Source: Prosthecomicrobium pneumaticum (GTDB lineage: Bacteria; Pseudomonadota; Alphaproteobacteria; Rhizobiales; Kaistiaceae). From it: a DNA stretch of 64,000 nucleotides. The stretch lies in the NCBI RefSeq assembly GCF_014199915.1, contig NZ_JACHOO010000006.1, positions 1 to 64,000 of the forward strand. Direction: 5' to 3'. The notes under the pieces are model-generated. The model was not told the DNA's origin and did not search any database. It was given only the letters and a program-made list of their open reading frames with translations. Below, piece after piece: positions 39,213 to 49,138 of this stretch (position 1 is the first letter of the stretch; the number at the start of each line of letters is the position of its first letter). The position numbers and the translations under genes were made by a program.

Positions 39213-39521
39213 ATGTCGCAAGGCAGGACCATCATCATCGTGCTTGTCACTTTGGTCATCGGCTTCGCAGGCGGCTTTGTCTTGCGGCCGGTCATCGCCC
39301 CCCTTAGCCAAACAGCCGTCGCCGTCAGTCCGGCCCCGGCCGCGCCGCAGCCGACCGCAGCGCGCGGGACGCAGTATTTTGCGGCCAATATCGACGAGGC
39401 TCGGCAGATCGTAGCAGCGTGTCGAGACGGTTCGGTGCGCGGTGATGAATGCGCCAACGCCGAGCAGGCAGTTATCGAGGCCGATAGCCGCGATCGCTTC
39501 AAGCGTTTCACCGGCAACTGA
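39213..39521 (+). CDS. TrbK-alt-like entry exclusion protein
   Basis: The 102-aa protein has one membrane helix (IIIVLVTLVIGFAGGFVLRP) and a C-terminal Cys pair pattern (ACRDGSVRGDECANAEQAV), as in alternative TrbK proteins that block redundant plasmid entry. The start at 39213 is preceded by GGTGGAG. It is transcribed opposite to the trb operon. A second TrbK-like protein sits inside the operon (43978-44229). Confidence 0.7.
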   Translation: MSQGRTIIIVLVTLVIGFAGGFVLRPVIAPLSQTAVAVSPAPAAPQPTAARGTQYFAANIDEARQIVAACRDGSVRGDECANAEQAVIEADSRDRFKRFTGN

Positions 39522-39536
39522 GAAGCCGGGAACCCC

Positions 39537-39758
39537 TTAACTGCCTTGCGCGCGGTGGCGACGAAAGCCGCGGTCGGTGTCCATGAAGCGCGCAAGCATA
39601 GGCGCCACCAGCTTTTCAGGCGGCATAGGTTGCTGGCCGGTCTCCGCCGCGAGCGCGGCGGCGTAGGCTACAAGATCGCGGTGGACCCCGGCGGGTAGCT
39701 CCACCGTCAGTTTGACAGGCCGATCGTCCACCAATGGCCCCAGCTTCAATTTCGTCAT
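39537..39758 (-). CDS. DUF2274 protein
   Basis: The 73-aa protein (MTKLKLGPLVDDRPVKLTVELP) is a DUF2274 member, small and basic at the end (GFRRHRAQGS). It overlaps the trbI stop by four bases, so it is the last gene of the trb operon. Such proteins are found after trbI in alphaproteobacterial conjugation loci. Confidence 0.8.
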   Translation of the reverse strand: MTKLKLGPLVDDRPVKLTVELPAGVHRDLVAYAAALAAETGQQPMPPEKLVAPMLARFMDTDRGFRRHRAQGS

Positions 39759-40978
39759 CGTGACGCTCCCAAAGGTTCGAGCACTAGGTCGCGGGTGATG
39801 ACCACGCGCAGCGGATGGCCCGGCCGGATGGTAAGGGTCGGCTGCACGTTGAGCTGCCGCCGAACGATCTGCTGGCCGGTCTGATTGATCGTGTCCTGCG
39901 AGCCGCGCCGTAACGCGCGGGTCAAGTCATCCTCGCTGTCCGCGCCCAACTCGGCGCCGACGCCGAGCAGAGTCGAGACGGCCGCCGCCCTGAGCAGATT
40001 GCCCCAATGCTGATTCACGCGATCCTGTAGGCCGGCGAACCCAGCGCCGTCCGCGCCTGGCTGGCGCTCGAGAACGATCGAGCGCCCGTCCGGCATGATG
40101 AGCCGGTCCCAGGCGAGGAGAACACGGGTCTGCCCGGCGGTGATCTCGCTGTCGTATTCGCCGATCAGCCGGGCACCTTGCGGGATGAGCAAGATGCGGC
40201 CTGTCGGGCTGTCATAGACGTTCTGCGTAACCTGCGCCGTTATCTGGCCGGGAAGATCGGACCTGATCCCGGTGATGAGCGCGGCCGGGATGATGCTTCC
40301 GGCCTGCACGATGTTGGGCGACGGGGGTGCGATCAGCCGCTCCGCGCTCACCGTTCGCTGGTTCGAGGCTTGCGCCATGAAAGCGCGCCGGCCAGCTTGA
40401 TCGCCCTGCGCTGCGCTCGCCTGCTGCGTTAGCTGCGCGGCTTGGTCGGGCAAGATCAGCGACGGGGCCGGCGCCGTTCCGGCGTTGCCCGCGTTGCCGC
40501 CGAGGAATACGCCACTCATTCGGGCAGCGTCACGTTCCTGCTGGGCGCGCTGGCGCGCAGCCTCCTCGGCCTGCGCGCGCGGATCGGGTTGGGCCGGCTG
40601 CGTGCCGATCGGCGGCACGGGCACGTTCTCGCCGCGCTGCTGGGCGGACACGATCGGGCCGCCGAGGTCGCCGGGAAGTGGTGGCCCAAGGCGCGGCGCT
40701 TGAGCATAGTCCCTCGGTCCCGAGGTGATGGTCTCGGCCGTGGCGCGGCTCTCGGTGTTGTAGAGTTCTTCCGCCTGCCGTTCACCAGCCGGTTTGAGCG
40801 CGTAGATCAGCGAGCCGCCGATACCGAGGCCGGCGGCCACGCCTATGACTGTCAGCGCCTTGCGGGACAGACGCATGACGCGGGGCGGATCGCGTCGAAG
40901 CTGGAATGGCTTTGGATCGGCGGGAAGGGGCTGCGGCGCGGCCGGCTCGGCGGAGGGAATGTCGGTGCGATCGTTCAC
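39755..40978 (-). CDS. trbI: TrbI, VirB10-like conjugal transfer protein
   Basis: The 407-aa protein has an N-terminal cytosolic tail, one membrane helix (ALTVIGVAAGLGIGGSLIYAL), a proline-rich periplasmic region, and the C-terminal VirB10 domain (AGSIIPAALITGIRSDLPGQ, LIPQGARLIGEYDS). VirB10/TrbI spans the envelope and links the inner and outer membrane parts of the type IV secretion channel. It overlaps trbG by four bases. Confidence 0.95.
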   Translation of the reverse strand: MNDRTDIPSAEPAAPQPLPADPKPFQLRRDPPRVMRLSRKALTVIGVAAGLGIGGSLIYALKPAGERQAEELYNTESRATAETITSGPRDYAQAPRLGPPLPGDLGGPIVSAQQRGENVPVPPIGTQPAQPDPRAQAEEAARQRAQQERDAARMSGVFLGGNAGNAGTAPAPSLILPDQAAQLTQQASAAQGDQAGRRAFMAQASNQRTVSAERLIAPPSPNIVQAGSIIPAALITGIRSDLPGQITAQVTQNVYDSPTGRILLIPQGARLIGEYDSEITAGQTRVLLAWDRLIMPDGRSIVLERQPGADGAGFAGLQDRVNQHWGNLLRAAAVSTLLGVGAELGADSEDDLTRALRRGSQDTINQTGQQIVRRQLNVQPTLTIRPGHPLRVVITRDLVLEPLGASR

Positions 40979-41991
40979 GGCCGCCGCTCCCGTCCGTCGT
41001 CGCGCACGATGCGGACGCGCTGTTCATTGCGCCGATCGCCCAGGCGCAGTTCGGCGGCGGCGAACAGCCGGTCCACCACCATGTAGCGGCCCTGCACGCG
41101 ATAATTGACTAGCTCGGCGTCCCCGGCCGCGCCGGTAACGAACAGCGGCGGCATCTCGCCCTGCGAGATCCCCGCCGGAAACTCGATGAACACCTGCCGG
41201 GAGTCGTCGAACGCACGAATGGGACGCCACGGGGCGCGGTCGCCCTCGATGCGATAACGGAAATTGAGCGAAGTCACATCCACGCCGGTCGCGGCCGGCG
41301 CGACCGTCGCAGCGGCGATGTTGCCGCCGCGTAGCGCGATGAGCTGATCTTGCGGGTAGGTCCACGACACTGAGGCCATGTAGGTCGCAGGTGTCGCGCG
41401 CAGCTCCAGATGATAGGTGCGCCGATCGGTGTTGATGACGAGGTTGGTGGCGAGGTCCGGCCTCGTCGGTTTGACGAGGATATGCACTCGCGCTGCCGGC
41501 CCGCCGCCGCTGATAGTATCGCCGATGATCCAGCGCACGGTGTCGCCGGCTGCTACCGGCCCCGGCCCAACGAGCTGCTCGCCCTCCTGTAAGGCGATGT
41601 CCGTCACTTGGCCGGGCGCGGTATAGATCTGATAGAGCGCGCCGTCCGTCCAGGGATATTGCTGGATGGCGTTGAGGAAGCCGTCACGGGCCGGCTGCAC
41701 CCGCGCGGCGGCGTTTGCATCGCCGACGCGCCTACGGGGATCGGCAGGCTCTGACACGCGAGGGGCATCCGGCAATGGCTTGAGCTGACCGGGAAGCGGC
41801 AACGGTTCAGGAATCGTAACGATCTCCACCGGGCGCGGCGGCTCGGCGGCCGGCGTCGCGGCGACTTCGCGCGGTGGATCGTCATATGCGATAGCGGGCG
41901 GCCGAGCGGAAGTAGTGGCACAGCCGGCGAGCGCGGAGGCGGAAACGAGCAGCGCGGCGGTGACGGCGCGCCGGAAGGGAATGCCGATCAT
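40975..41991 (-). CDS. trbG: TrbG, VirB9-like outer-membrane channel protein
   Basis: The 338-aa protein starts with a lipoprotein-type signal (LLVSASALAGCATT) and has the VirB9 beta-sandwich pattern (ERPYTW-like region WTDGALYQIYTAPGQVTDIAL, VLINTDRRTYHLEL and FIEFPAGI). TrbG forms the outer-membrane ring with TrbI. It overlaps both neighbours. Confidence 0.94.
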   Translation of the reverse strand: MIGIPFRRAVTAALLVSASALAGCATTSARPPAIAYDDPPREVAATPAAEPPRPVEIVTIPEPLPLPGQLKPLPDAPRVSEPADPRRRVGDANAAARVQPARDGFLNAIQQYPWTDGALYQIYTAPGQVTDIALQEGEQLVGPGPVAAGDTVRWIIGDTISGGGPAARVHILVKPTRPDLATNLVINTDRRTYHLELRATPATYMASVSWTYPQDQLIALRGGNIAAATVAPAATGVDVTSLNFRYRIEGDRAPWRPIRAFDDSRQVFIEFPAGISQGEMPPLFVTGAAGDAELVNYRVQGRYMVVDRLFAAAELRLGDRRNEQRVRIVRDDGRERRP

Positions 41992-42671
41992 TGCGACAGC
42001 TCCTTTGACCAGTTGAGGGCATTGACGAACACACCGAGCGGATTCTTGCGGAGTGCGTCCGGCGTGCGAGGCGGCTGCACGACGATGGTGAGGATCGCCG
42101 ACCAGCGTTCGGTGGCGGCGAGGCTGCCGTCCTGATAGCGTCGCTCCGTCCAGGCGACGCGGAAGCTGTCCGGTGACGCGCGGATGACGCTTGATACGTC
42201 CACCGCCACCTGCACCCGCCCGACGTTGGCGAACGGGTCGTTGGCGCGAGCGTAATCGTTGAGCGCGACCGCGCCCCGATCGGTGGTGAAGTCATAGGCG
42301 CGAAGCCAGTTCTGACGAACGATGACCGGATCGGCCGGCACGCTCCTGACTTGCTCGATGAAGCGGGCGAGATGGAACGCGATCTGCGGATCGGTCGGGC
42401 GATAGCCGGCCTCGGCCGGCGCGACCGCCTGCGCCTCGCCGAGCCGATCGACCTGCACCACCCAAGGGACGATATGGCCACGGGCCGATTGCCAGACGAG
42501 GCCGCCAGCCAGGCCGCCCGAAAGGGCGAGCGTGCCGAAAAATGCGAGACGCCAGTTCTTCGCCTGCACGCGCGCCGAACCGATCCTGTCGTCCCAGGCT
42601 TGGGCGGCGCGCTGATAGGGCGTGGTCGGTTCGGGGGTCTGGCCGTAGCGGATGGTCGGTCGTCGGAACAT
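41988..42671 (-). CDS. trbF: TrbF, VirB8-like protein
   Basis: The start is the ATG at 42671 (MFRRPTIRYGQTPEP); the longer upstream frame is a shadow of trbL. The 227-aa protein has one membrane helix (LAFFGTLALSGGLAGGLVW) and a periplasmic NTF2-like domain. VirB8 proteins nucleate the inner-membrane complex. It overlaps trbG and follows trbL by five bases. Confidence 0.93.
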   Translation of the reverse strand: MFRRPTIRYGQTPEPTTPYQRAAQAWDDRIGSARVQAKNWRLAFFGTLALSGGLAGGLVWQSARGHIVPWVVQVDRLGEAQAVAPAEAGYRPTDPQIAFHLARFIEQVRSVPADPVIVRQNWLRAYDFTTDRGAVALNDYARANDPFANVGRVQVAVDVSSVIRASPDSFRVAWTERRYQDGSLAATERWSAILTIVVQPPRTPDALRKNPLGVFVNALNWSKELSQ

Positions 42672-42676
42672 GGCAG

Positions 42677-43981
42677 CTAGTCCTTCTGATGGAGATCGAC
42701 GGACGAGCCGCTTCCCCCGCCGTCGCCGGAACGTAGGGTGTGGGCGGCGATCGTCGCGCCGTGGGTCATGGTCTGGCGGCGCTTCATGGCCGATGCCCAA
42801 GCGGGCCTGTCGTCGGAGGCTGGTGCCGATGGCGAAGCACCTCCTGAAATCGTGCCTCGCGTCGCGGTGACTGCTGCGCGACCGCCGGCGCGATAGCTGT
42901 CTTTCAGGGACGCGGCGGCTTTCCGTAGCGGGGAAATCGCCGCACCCGCCGCCGCTTGGCCGACACCGGCCGCGCCACCCGCGACGGCGGCTGCGCCGGT
43001 CTTGCCTGCCGAGCCGAGCGCATAGGCGCTGCTGGCGGCGCCGGAAGCAAAGGCGCTCCCTCGTGCCGCGCCGCCGATCGCGCTTGCAGCCGCGCCGGCG
43101 CCGAGGCGTGCGGCGGCTGCACCGCCAACCAGCGCGCCGCTTGCGGCCAGCGCGGTCCCGGCGGCTGCGCCCGCGCCGAGGGCCGGCCCGCCTGAGACGA
43201 TGCCGTTCGCTACGCCGGGGCCGAAGATCGCCAAGCCAAGCAGCGACAGCGCGCCGAGCGCGATCGACATCGCTTGCTCCAGCGTGGGCTCTGGGCCAGC
43301 GGCGGCGGTGAATTGACTGAACAACGTCGTGCCGATGCCGGTGATGACGGCGAGCACGAGAACTTTGATGCCGGTGGAGACGACATGGCCCAACACCTTC
43401 TCGGCCATGAAGGCGGTCTTGCTGAAGAAGGCGAACGGCAACAGCACGAAGCCGGCGAGCGTCACCAGCTTGAACTCGATCAGCGTCACGAAAATCTGGA
43501 TCGCCAGGATGAAGAAGGCGATGACGACAAGCGCCCAAGCGAGCAGCAACACGACGATCTGAACGAAGTTGGTGAAGAATGAGATTGGACCGACCAGCTC
43601 GCCCGCAGCAACGACCAGCGGCTCACCCGCATCCAAGCCGGTCGCGGCGATGAAGCCGGGGCGCATGAAGTCGGCGATGCTCATGGCATCGCCCGTCGCC
43701 TTCAAGCCCAGCCCGGCGAAAGACTGGAACACGATCGTCGCCAGTGTCGAGAAATTGCCGATGATGAAGGCAAAGACGCCGATGTAGAGCGTCTTTTTGA
43801 TGAGGCGCTGAAGCACGTCCTCGTCGGCGCCCCATGCCCAGAACAGACCGGCAATCGTCAGGTCGATGGCGATCAGCGTGGTCGAAAGGAACGCGATCTC
43901 GCCGCCGAGCAGTCCGAACCCGCTGTCGATGTAGGTCGTGAAAACCTGTAGGAAGTTGTCGATGATGCCGGTGTCGTTCAC
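42677..43981 (-). CDS. trbL: TrbL, VirB6-like polytopic membrane protein
   Basis: The GTG at 43981 overlaps the stop of the preceding TrbK-like gene. The 434-aa protein has about six membrane helices in its first 280 residues, followed by a long Gly/Ala-rich and charged C-terminal tail. VirB6/TrbL proteins take DNA through the inner membrane. The tail is low-complexity as usual. Confidence 0.93.
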   Translation of the reverse strand: MNDTGIIDNFLQVFTTYIDSGFGLLGGEIAFLSTTLIAIDLTIAGLFWAWGADEDVLQRLIKKTLYIGVFAFIIGNFSTLATIVFQSFAGLGLKATGDAMSIADFMRPGFIAATGLDAGEPLVVAAGELVGPISFFTNFVQIVVLLLAWALVVIAFFILAIQIFVTLIEFKLVTLAGFVLLPFAFFSKTAFMAEKVLGHVVSTGIKVLVLAVITGIGTTLFSQFTAAAGPEPTLEQAMSIALGALSLLGLAIFGPGVANGIVSGGPALGAGAAAGTALAASGALVGGAAAARLGAGAAASAIGGAARGSAFASGAASSAYALGSAGKTGAAAVAGGAAGVGQAAAGAAISPLRKAAASLKDSYRAGGRAAVTATRGTISGGASPSAPASDDRPAWASAMKRRQTMTHGATIAAHTLRSGDGGGSGSSVDLHQKD

Positions 43982-44229
43982 CGCTGATTGCCTTCCCTGC
44001 CGAAGAACCGGCGTTGATGCGCCGCCCATGCCGCCTCGCAGCCGGAATCCGGCATGGTGAGCGCGCGGCAACGCGCGAGTTCCGCCGCTAAGGGATCGCG
44101 CTCGGCGCGTGCCGCCACGGCGTTGGCCGCCTCCGGCACGCGCGGCTCGGTGACGGCGGCGATCACCGCCACCGTCATCATGAGCCCTGCCAGCGTGGCG
44201 ACGCCGGCGATCTTGACGGCTGCCGACAT
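43978..44229 (-). CDS. TrbK-like entry exclusion protein inside the trb operon
   Basis: From the ATG at 44229 the 83-aa product has one membrane helix (VATLAGLMMTVAVIAAV) and a C-terminal segment with two cysteines (ARCRALTMPDSGCEAAWAAH), as in TrbK-alt proteins. It lies between trbJ and trbL, the normal place of trbK in RP4-like operons. Confidence 0.75.
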   Translation of the reverse strand: MSAAVKIAGVATLAGLMMTVAVIAAVTEPRVPEAANAVAARAERDPLAAELARCRALTMPDSGCEAAWAAHQRRFFGREGNQR

Positions 44230-44233
44230 CGGC

Positions 44234-44950
44234 TCAGTTGCCGAGGAAGCGGCGGAGGCGCTCGCGCCCCTCGGCTTCGGCGGCTGCATTTCGCGCCGCC
44301 TCCAGCGATTGCGCTCGGCCTTGAGCGGCCAGCAACGCCGCGATGTCGGCGAGCTGCTGCGATTGCAGCGCGAGAAGCTGGTTGCCGGCCTGAGCCGCTT
44401 GGAGCGCGCCTTGAGATGATTGGCTCGCCGACACGAGGCGGTTCATCGTCGCGCGCGAGCCGTCGATATTTCCAACGACGCCGGCCTGAACGCGGAGCGC
44501 GTCCTGAAACGCGCCTACGCTGGTCTCCCACCGCTCGCGCGCATTTGCGACGAGCTGCCGTTGCGGGACCGACATGGCGCCGGCTGTGTATCGGCTGGTG
44601 AAAGCCTGGTCGATCTGGCCCAAGTCATAGGCGATGCGCTGCGCCTGGCCGAGCAACTGCTGGGTCTGGCGCACCTGGCCCTGCAACTCGGCGAGCGAGG
44701 ATTGCGGGAGGCTCGCCAGATTGCGGGCCTCGTTGAGCAACGAAGTCGCCTGATTCTGTATCTGGCGAATCTGATTGTTGATCTGCTCCAGCGTGCGCGC
44801 GGCGGTCAGCACGTTCTGCGCATAGTTGGTCGGGTCATAGACGATCCCGCCGAACTGCGCGTAGGCCGGCACGGGCGCCGCGATCGGCGCGATGGTCGCG
44901 GTGGCGAGGACGCCGGCCAGAATGGCGCGGCGCAGGGGAAGTCGGGTCAT
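44234..44950 (-). CDS. trbJ: TrbJ, VirB5-like pilus-tip protein
   Basis: The 238-aa protein has a signal peptide (ILAGVLATATIAPIAAPVPAYA) and then a long helical, Gln-rich body (TLEQINNQIRQIQNQATSLL), as in TrbJ. It probably sits at the pilus base or tip. The start overlaps the trbE stop. Confidence 0.92.
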   Translation of the reverse strand: MTRLPLRRAILAGVLATATIAPIAAPVPAYAQFGGIVYDPTNYAQNVLTAARTLEQINNQIRQIQNQATSLLNEARNLASLPQSSLAELQGQVRQTQQLLGQAQRIAYDLGQIDQAFTSRYTAGAMSVPQRQLVANARERWETSVGAFQDALRVQAGVVGNIDGSRATMNRLVSASQSSQGALQAAQAGNQLLALQSQQLADIAALLAAQGRAQSLEAARNAAAEAEGRERLRRFLGN

Positions 44951-47382
44951 AGCGGTAACTCCTGCTGGCGGGGGGGAAGAAGCTCGATCGCCCAGGCGCA
45001 GCCGCGATGGCGCAGCCATTCGGCCGCGAATGCGGTTTGGCCGTGAGTCTCGATGATGTCGGCGATGCGGAGCTGATCGGCCTTGGCCGACGCGGCGGCG
45101 AAGGCCAGCGCGACCTCGCCCAGCCCCAGCTCGAACAGCCGGTTGCCGCGCCGCGACTGGCAATAATAGTCGCGCTTGGGTATCGCCCGGCTGAGGATTT
45201 CGATCTGGCGGGCGTTAAGCCCGAACCGCTCGTAGATGGCGGCGATCTGCGGCTCGGCGGCGCGCTCGTTCGGCAGGAAGATGCGCGTCGGGCAGCTTTC
45301 GATGATGGCCGGGGCGATGCTCGACGTTTCGATGTCCGCAAGGCTCTGCGTGGCAAAGACGACGCTGGCGTTCTTCTTGCGAAGGGTCTTCAGCCACTCG
45401 CGGAGCTGCGCTGCGAAGTCCGGGCTGTCGAGAACCAGCCAGCCCTCGTCGATGATGATGAGTGTGGGCGAGCCGTCCAGCCGCCCGCCGATCCGGTGGA
45501 ACAGGTAGGACAAAACGGCGGCGGCGGAGCCGGCGCCGACCAGTCCTTCGGTCTCGAACGCCTGCACGGCGGCTTCGCCCAAGCGCTCGTCCTCGGCGTC
45601 GAGAAGCCGGCCCCACGGCCCGCCGATGCAATACGAGGCGAGCGCCTGTTTGAGCTGCTGGTTCTGCAACAGCACGGCAAGGCCGGTCAGCGTGCGTTCG
45701 CTAACCGGCGCCGACGCCAGGGAGTTGAGCGCCGACCAGATATGCTCCTTAGCCTGCGGATCGACCGCGACGCCTTCGGACGCGAGGATCGCCGCCAGCC
45801 ATTCCGCCGCCCACGCTCGCTCGGCCGGATCGTCGATGCGGGCGAGCGGTTGGAGCTGCACCCCGTCGCCGGTTTCGTCGGCAAGCATTCCGCCGAGATC
45901 CTGCCAGTCGCCGCCCATGCCGATCGAGGCGGCGCGGATGCTGCCGCCGAAGTCGAAGGCAAAGACCTGGCTGTTCTCGTAACGGCGGAACTGCATCGCC
46001 ATCAGCGCGAGCAGGACCGATTTGCCGGCGCCGGTCGGGCCGACAATCAGCGTGTGGCCGACATCGCCGACGTGAAGGGAAAACCGGAACGGGGTCGAGC
46101 CTTCGGTTCTTGCGTAGAGCAAGGGGGCTGCACCGAAATGCTCGTCCCGTTCCGGCCCCGCCCATACTGCTGACAGGGGGATCAGGTGGGCGAGATTGAT
46201 GGTGGAAATCGGGGGCTGGCGAACATTGGCGTAGGTGTGGCCGGGAAGGCTGCCCAGCCACGCCTCGATCGCGTTCATGCCCTCGGGAATGACGGTGAAA
46301 TCGCGGCCCTGAATAACCTTCTCGACGAGCCTCAGCTTCTCGGCCGCGATGGCGGGATCGCGGTCCCACACCGTCACCGTGGCGGTGACATAGGCCATGC
46401 CGGCATAGTCGGCGCCCAGCTCCTGCAAGGCGGTGTCGGCGTCGGCGGCCTTGTTCGAGGCGTCGCTGTCGAGCAGCGTGCTCGCCTCGTTGGTCATCAC
46501 CTCCTTCAAGATGGCGGCGACGGATTTGCGCTTGGCGAACCACTGGCGACGGATGCGGGTAAGCAGCTTCGTCGCGTCGGTCTTGTCGAGCATGATCGCG
46601 CGGGTGGACCAGCGATAGCCGAACGCCAGTCGGTTCAGCTCGTCGAGCAGCCCCGGAAACGTCGAGCTGGGAAAGCCGGTAATGGTGAGGATGCGGAGAT
46701 GATGGTCGCCCAGGCAAGGTTCCAGCCCGCCGGTCAACGGCTCATCGGCGAGCAGCGCGTCGAGGTGCATCGGGGTTTCCGGCACGCGCACACGCTGTCG
46801 CCGCGTCGAGATCGTCGAGTGGAGGTAGGTCAGCGTCTCGCCGTCATCGAGCCAGCGGACCTCGGGCACGAAACCCTCGACCAAATTGAGCACGCGGTCG
46901 CTACGATCGGTGAAGCCTTTGAGCAGCTCCCACGGATCGACGCCGGTGGTGGACCGGCCCTCGTAAAGCCAGCCTTCGGCCCGCGCGGCGTCCTCGGCCG
47001 GCGGCATCCACAGCAACGTCAGGAAATAGGCGCTCTCGAAATGCGCGCCTTCCTCACGGAACTGTTCGCGGCGCTCCATATCGACCAGCGCAGAAACGGG
47101 ATCGGGAAACTCGGACTCGGGGTAATCGAGCGCGGGACTGCGCTGCGCCTCCACGAAGATCGCCCAACCGGAGCCCAGGCGCCGGAGTGAACTGTTCAAG
47201 CGTGCCGTGGTGGCGACCAGCTCGGCCGGCGTCGCACTGTCGAGATCAGGGCCGCGGAAGCGTGCGGTGCGCTGGAACGAACCGTCCTTGTTGAGCACGA
47301 CACCTTCGCCGACCAACGCGGCCCAAGGCAGGAAGTCCGCAAGGTACGCGGCCTTGCTGCGATATTCGCGCAAGCTCATCAT
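44947..47382 (-). CDS. trbE: TrbE, VirB4-like secretion ATPase
   Basis: The ATG at 47382 overlaps the trbD stop, giving 811 aa. Walker A is VGPTGAGKSVLLALMAM and Walker B is LIIIDEGWLVLDSP, with the VFATQSLADIE arginine-finger region after. The N-terminal half has the CagE/TrbE domain. The ATPase powers pilus assembly and DNA transfer. A longer frame reaching 47709 reads back through trbD and is not used. Confidence 0.96.
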   Translation of the reverse strand: MMSLREYRSKAAYLADFLPWAALVGEGVVLNKDGSFQRTARFRGPDLDSATPAELVATTARLNSSLRRLGSGWAIFVEAQRSPALDYPESEFPDPVSALVDMERREQFREEGAHFESAYFLTLLWMPPAEDAARAEGWLYEGRSTTGVDPWELLKGFTDRSDRVLNLVEGFVPEVRWLDDGETLTYLHSTISTRRQRVRVPETPMHLDALLADEPLTGGLEPCLGDHHLRILTITGFPSSTFPGLLDELNRLAFGYRWSTRAIMLDKTDATKLLTRIRRQWFAKRKSVAAILKEVMTNEASTLLDSDASNKAADADTALQELGADYAGMAYVTATVTVWDRDPAIAAEKLRLVEKVIQGRDFTVIPEGMNAIEAWLGSLPGHTYANVRQPPISTINLAHLIPLSAVWAGPERDEHFGAAPLLYARTEGSTPFRFSLHVGDVGHTLIVGPTGAGKSVLLALMAMQFRRYENSQVFAFDFGGSIRAASIGMGGDWQDLGGMLADETGDGVQLQPLARIDDPAERAWAAEWLAAILASEGVAVDPQAKEHIWSALNSLASAPVSERTLTGLAVLLQNQQLKQALASYCIGGPWGRLLDAEDERLGEAAVQAFETEGLVGAGSAAAVLSYLFHRIGGRLDGSPTLIIIDEGWLVLDSPDFAAQLREWLKTLRKKNASVVFATQSLADIETSSIAPAIIESCPTRIFLPNERAAEPQIAAIYERFGLNARQIEILSRAIPKRDYYCQSRRGNRLFELGLGEVALAFAAASAKADQLRIADIIETHGQTAFAAEWLRHRGCAWAIELLPPRQQELPL

Positions 47383-47651
47383 GGCTGCATCCATGTCGGG
47401 AAGCGGAGATGGCGCCGGGCCACGTCCACGAACTGCGGATCGCGTCGTGCAACCCATACGGAAAGCGCGTGGCCGATCGCCCAGATGACCAGGCCGGCGA
47501 TCCAGAGACGCAGGCCGAGCCCGATCGCGCCGGCCAGCGTCCCGTTGACGATGGCGAGCGACCGCGGCGCGCCGCCGAGCAAAATCGGCTCGGTCAGCGC
47601 CCGGTGGACGGGGGCATAGAAGCCCGCGATCGGTTCGGCTGCGTCCTGCAT
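47379..47651 (-). CDS. trbD: TrbD, VirB3-like protein
   Basis: The 90-aa protein has FYAPVHRALTEPILLGGAPR, a VirB3 signature, and two closely spaced membrane helices. It overlaps both trbC and trbE. Confidence 0.93.
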   Translation of the reverse strand: MQDAAEPIAGFYAPVHRALTEPILLGGAPRSLAIVNGTLAGAIGLGLRLWIAGLVIWAIGHALSVWVARRDPQFVDVARRHLRFPTWMQP

Positions 47652-47983
47652 CAGACGAGCGCCCCGCCGCCGAACGAGAAGAACGACAGGAAGAAGCTCG
47701 ACGCGGCAAAGGCGATGCTGAGACCGAACACGATCTGGATCAGCCGGCGGAAGCCGCCGGAAGTATCGCCGAAAGCCAGCGTCAGGCCGGTCACGATGAT
47801 GATGATGACCGCGACGATTTTCGCCACCGGCCCCTCGATGCTTTCGAGGATGCTTTGCAGCGGCGCTTCCCACGGCATCGACGATCCGCCCGCGTGGGCC
47901 GGAACGGCAAAGGTCAGCGCGACGACGCTGGCGGTGGTGGCGAGCATGGCGCGACGCGCGCCATGCCGAATGGCATGGATCAT
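47651..47983 (-). CDS. trbC: TrbC, VirB2-like pilin
   Basis: The 110-aa pre-pilin has a long signal peptide (MLATTASVVALTFAVPAHA) and two hydrophobic segments (IVAVIIIIVTGLTLAF and IQIVFGLSIAFAASSFFLSF). It forms the pilus shaft. Confidence 0.92.
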   Translation of the reverse strand: MIHAIRHGARRAMLATTASVVALTFAVPAHAGGSSMPWEAPLQSILESIEGPVAKIVAVIIIIVTGLTLAFGDTSGGFRRLIQIVFGLSIAFAASSFFLSFFSFGGGALV

Positions 47984-49032
47984 GGCAGGTCTCCGGGCTG
48001 GGGTTTGGGAAGCAGGGTAAGGCGGTAGTCGCCGGTCGCGGCGTCGAGTCCTTCGACGCGGGCCAGCTCGGCGAGACGCCGGCCGTGCGCGTCACGGACC
48101 AGCACGGCGATCAGGTCGATGGTCTCGGCGATCAGCGCGCGAGGGACTGTCACGACCGCCTCTTGAACGAGTTGCTCCATGCGGCGGAGCGCGCCAAGTG
48201 CGGTGCCGGCGTGAATGGTTCCGATGCCGCCCGGATGGCCGGTGCCCCAGGCTTTGATGAGGTCGAGCGCCTCGGCGCCGCGCACCTCTCCGATCGGGAT
48301 GCGATCCGGCCTAAGCCGTAACGACGAACGGACCAGCTCGGACAGCGACACCACGCCGTCCTTCGTCCGCATGGCGACGAGGTTGGGCGCAGCGCATTGC
48401 AGCTCGCGCGTGTCTTCGATCAGAACGATGCGGTCGGTCGTCTTGGCGACTTCGGCCAAGAGCGCGTTGACCAGCGTGGTCTTGCCGCTGCCGGTGCCGC
48501 CGGCGACGAGAATGTTGGCGCGAGCCGATACGCCTTCGCGCAGCGCCGTCGCCGCGTCGGCCGACATGATCCCGGCGGTGGCGTAGTCGTCAAGCGTGAA
48601 CACCGCGACGGCGGGCTTGCGGATAGCGAAGGCGGGAGCCGCTACGACAGGCGGCAGCAAGCCCTCGAATCGTTCGCCGCCCTCGGGCAGTTCTGCCGAC
48701 ACGCGGGGACTGCGCGCATGAACCTCGACGCCGACATGATGAGCGACCAGGCGCACGATGCGTTCGCCATCGGCGGCGGTCAGCGTCTCGCCGGTATCGC
48801 TAACGCCTTCGCCGAGCCGATCGAGCCACAACCTCCCGTCCGGGTTTAGCATCACCTCGATCACGGTCGGGTCGTCCAGCCATGCCGAGATCGACGGCCC
48901 GAGCGCGGTGCGCAGCATCCGCGCGCCGCGCGTCTTGGCCTCGGATCGGATCGGATGAACGGTCAAGGAACTGGCCCTGCGAAGGGCCGGGCGAACCGCC
49001 GCCCGGCTGTCGGGGCACAGCAAGAGACGCAT
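47980..49032 (-). CDS. trbB: TrbB, VirB11-like secretion ATPase
   Basis: The 350-aa hexameric ATPase has Walker A ([17 protein letters not shown]), the Asp box ([11 protein letters not shown]), Walker B ([18 protein letters not shown]) and the His box ([14 protein letters not shown]). The homologous core begins around [18 protein letters not shown], so the real start may be the TTG at 48966 rather than the ATG at 49032. It is the first gene of the trb operon. Confidence 0.95.
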   Translation of the reverse strand: MRLLLCPDSRAAVRPALRRASSLTVHPIRSEAKTRGARMLRTALGPSISAWLDDPTVIEVMLNPDGRLWLDRLGEGVSDTGETLTAADGERIVRLVAHHVGVEVHARSPRVSAELPEGGERFEGLLPPVVAAPAFAIRKPAVAVFTLDDYATAGIMSADAATALREGVSARANILVAGGTGSGKTTLVNALLAEVAKTTDRIVLIEDTRELQCAAPNLVAMRTKDGVVSLSELVRSSLRLRPDRIPIGEVRGAEALDLIKAWGTGHPGGIGTIHAGTALGALRRMEQLVQEAVVTVPRALIAETIDLIAVLVRDAHGRRLAELARVEGLDAATGDYRLTLLPKPQPGDLP

Positions 49033-49138
49033 AAATACTTCTGCCGCAACAGCTACTTGCTGGCGTAGTAGAGGGGGCGGCAGATACGTGGTCGGCGGCG
49101 GAATTGCTTTTCGACTACGCGGTGGTTGGCGTGTCTAT

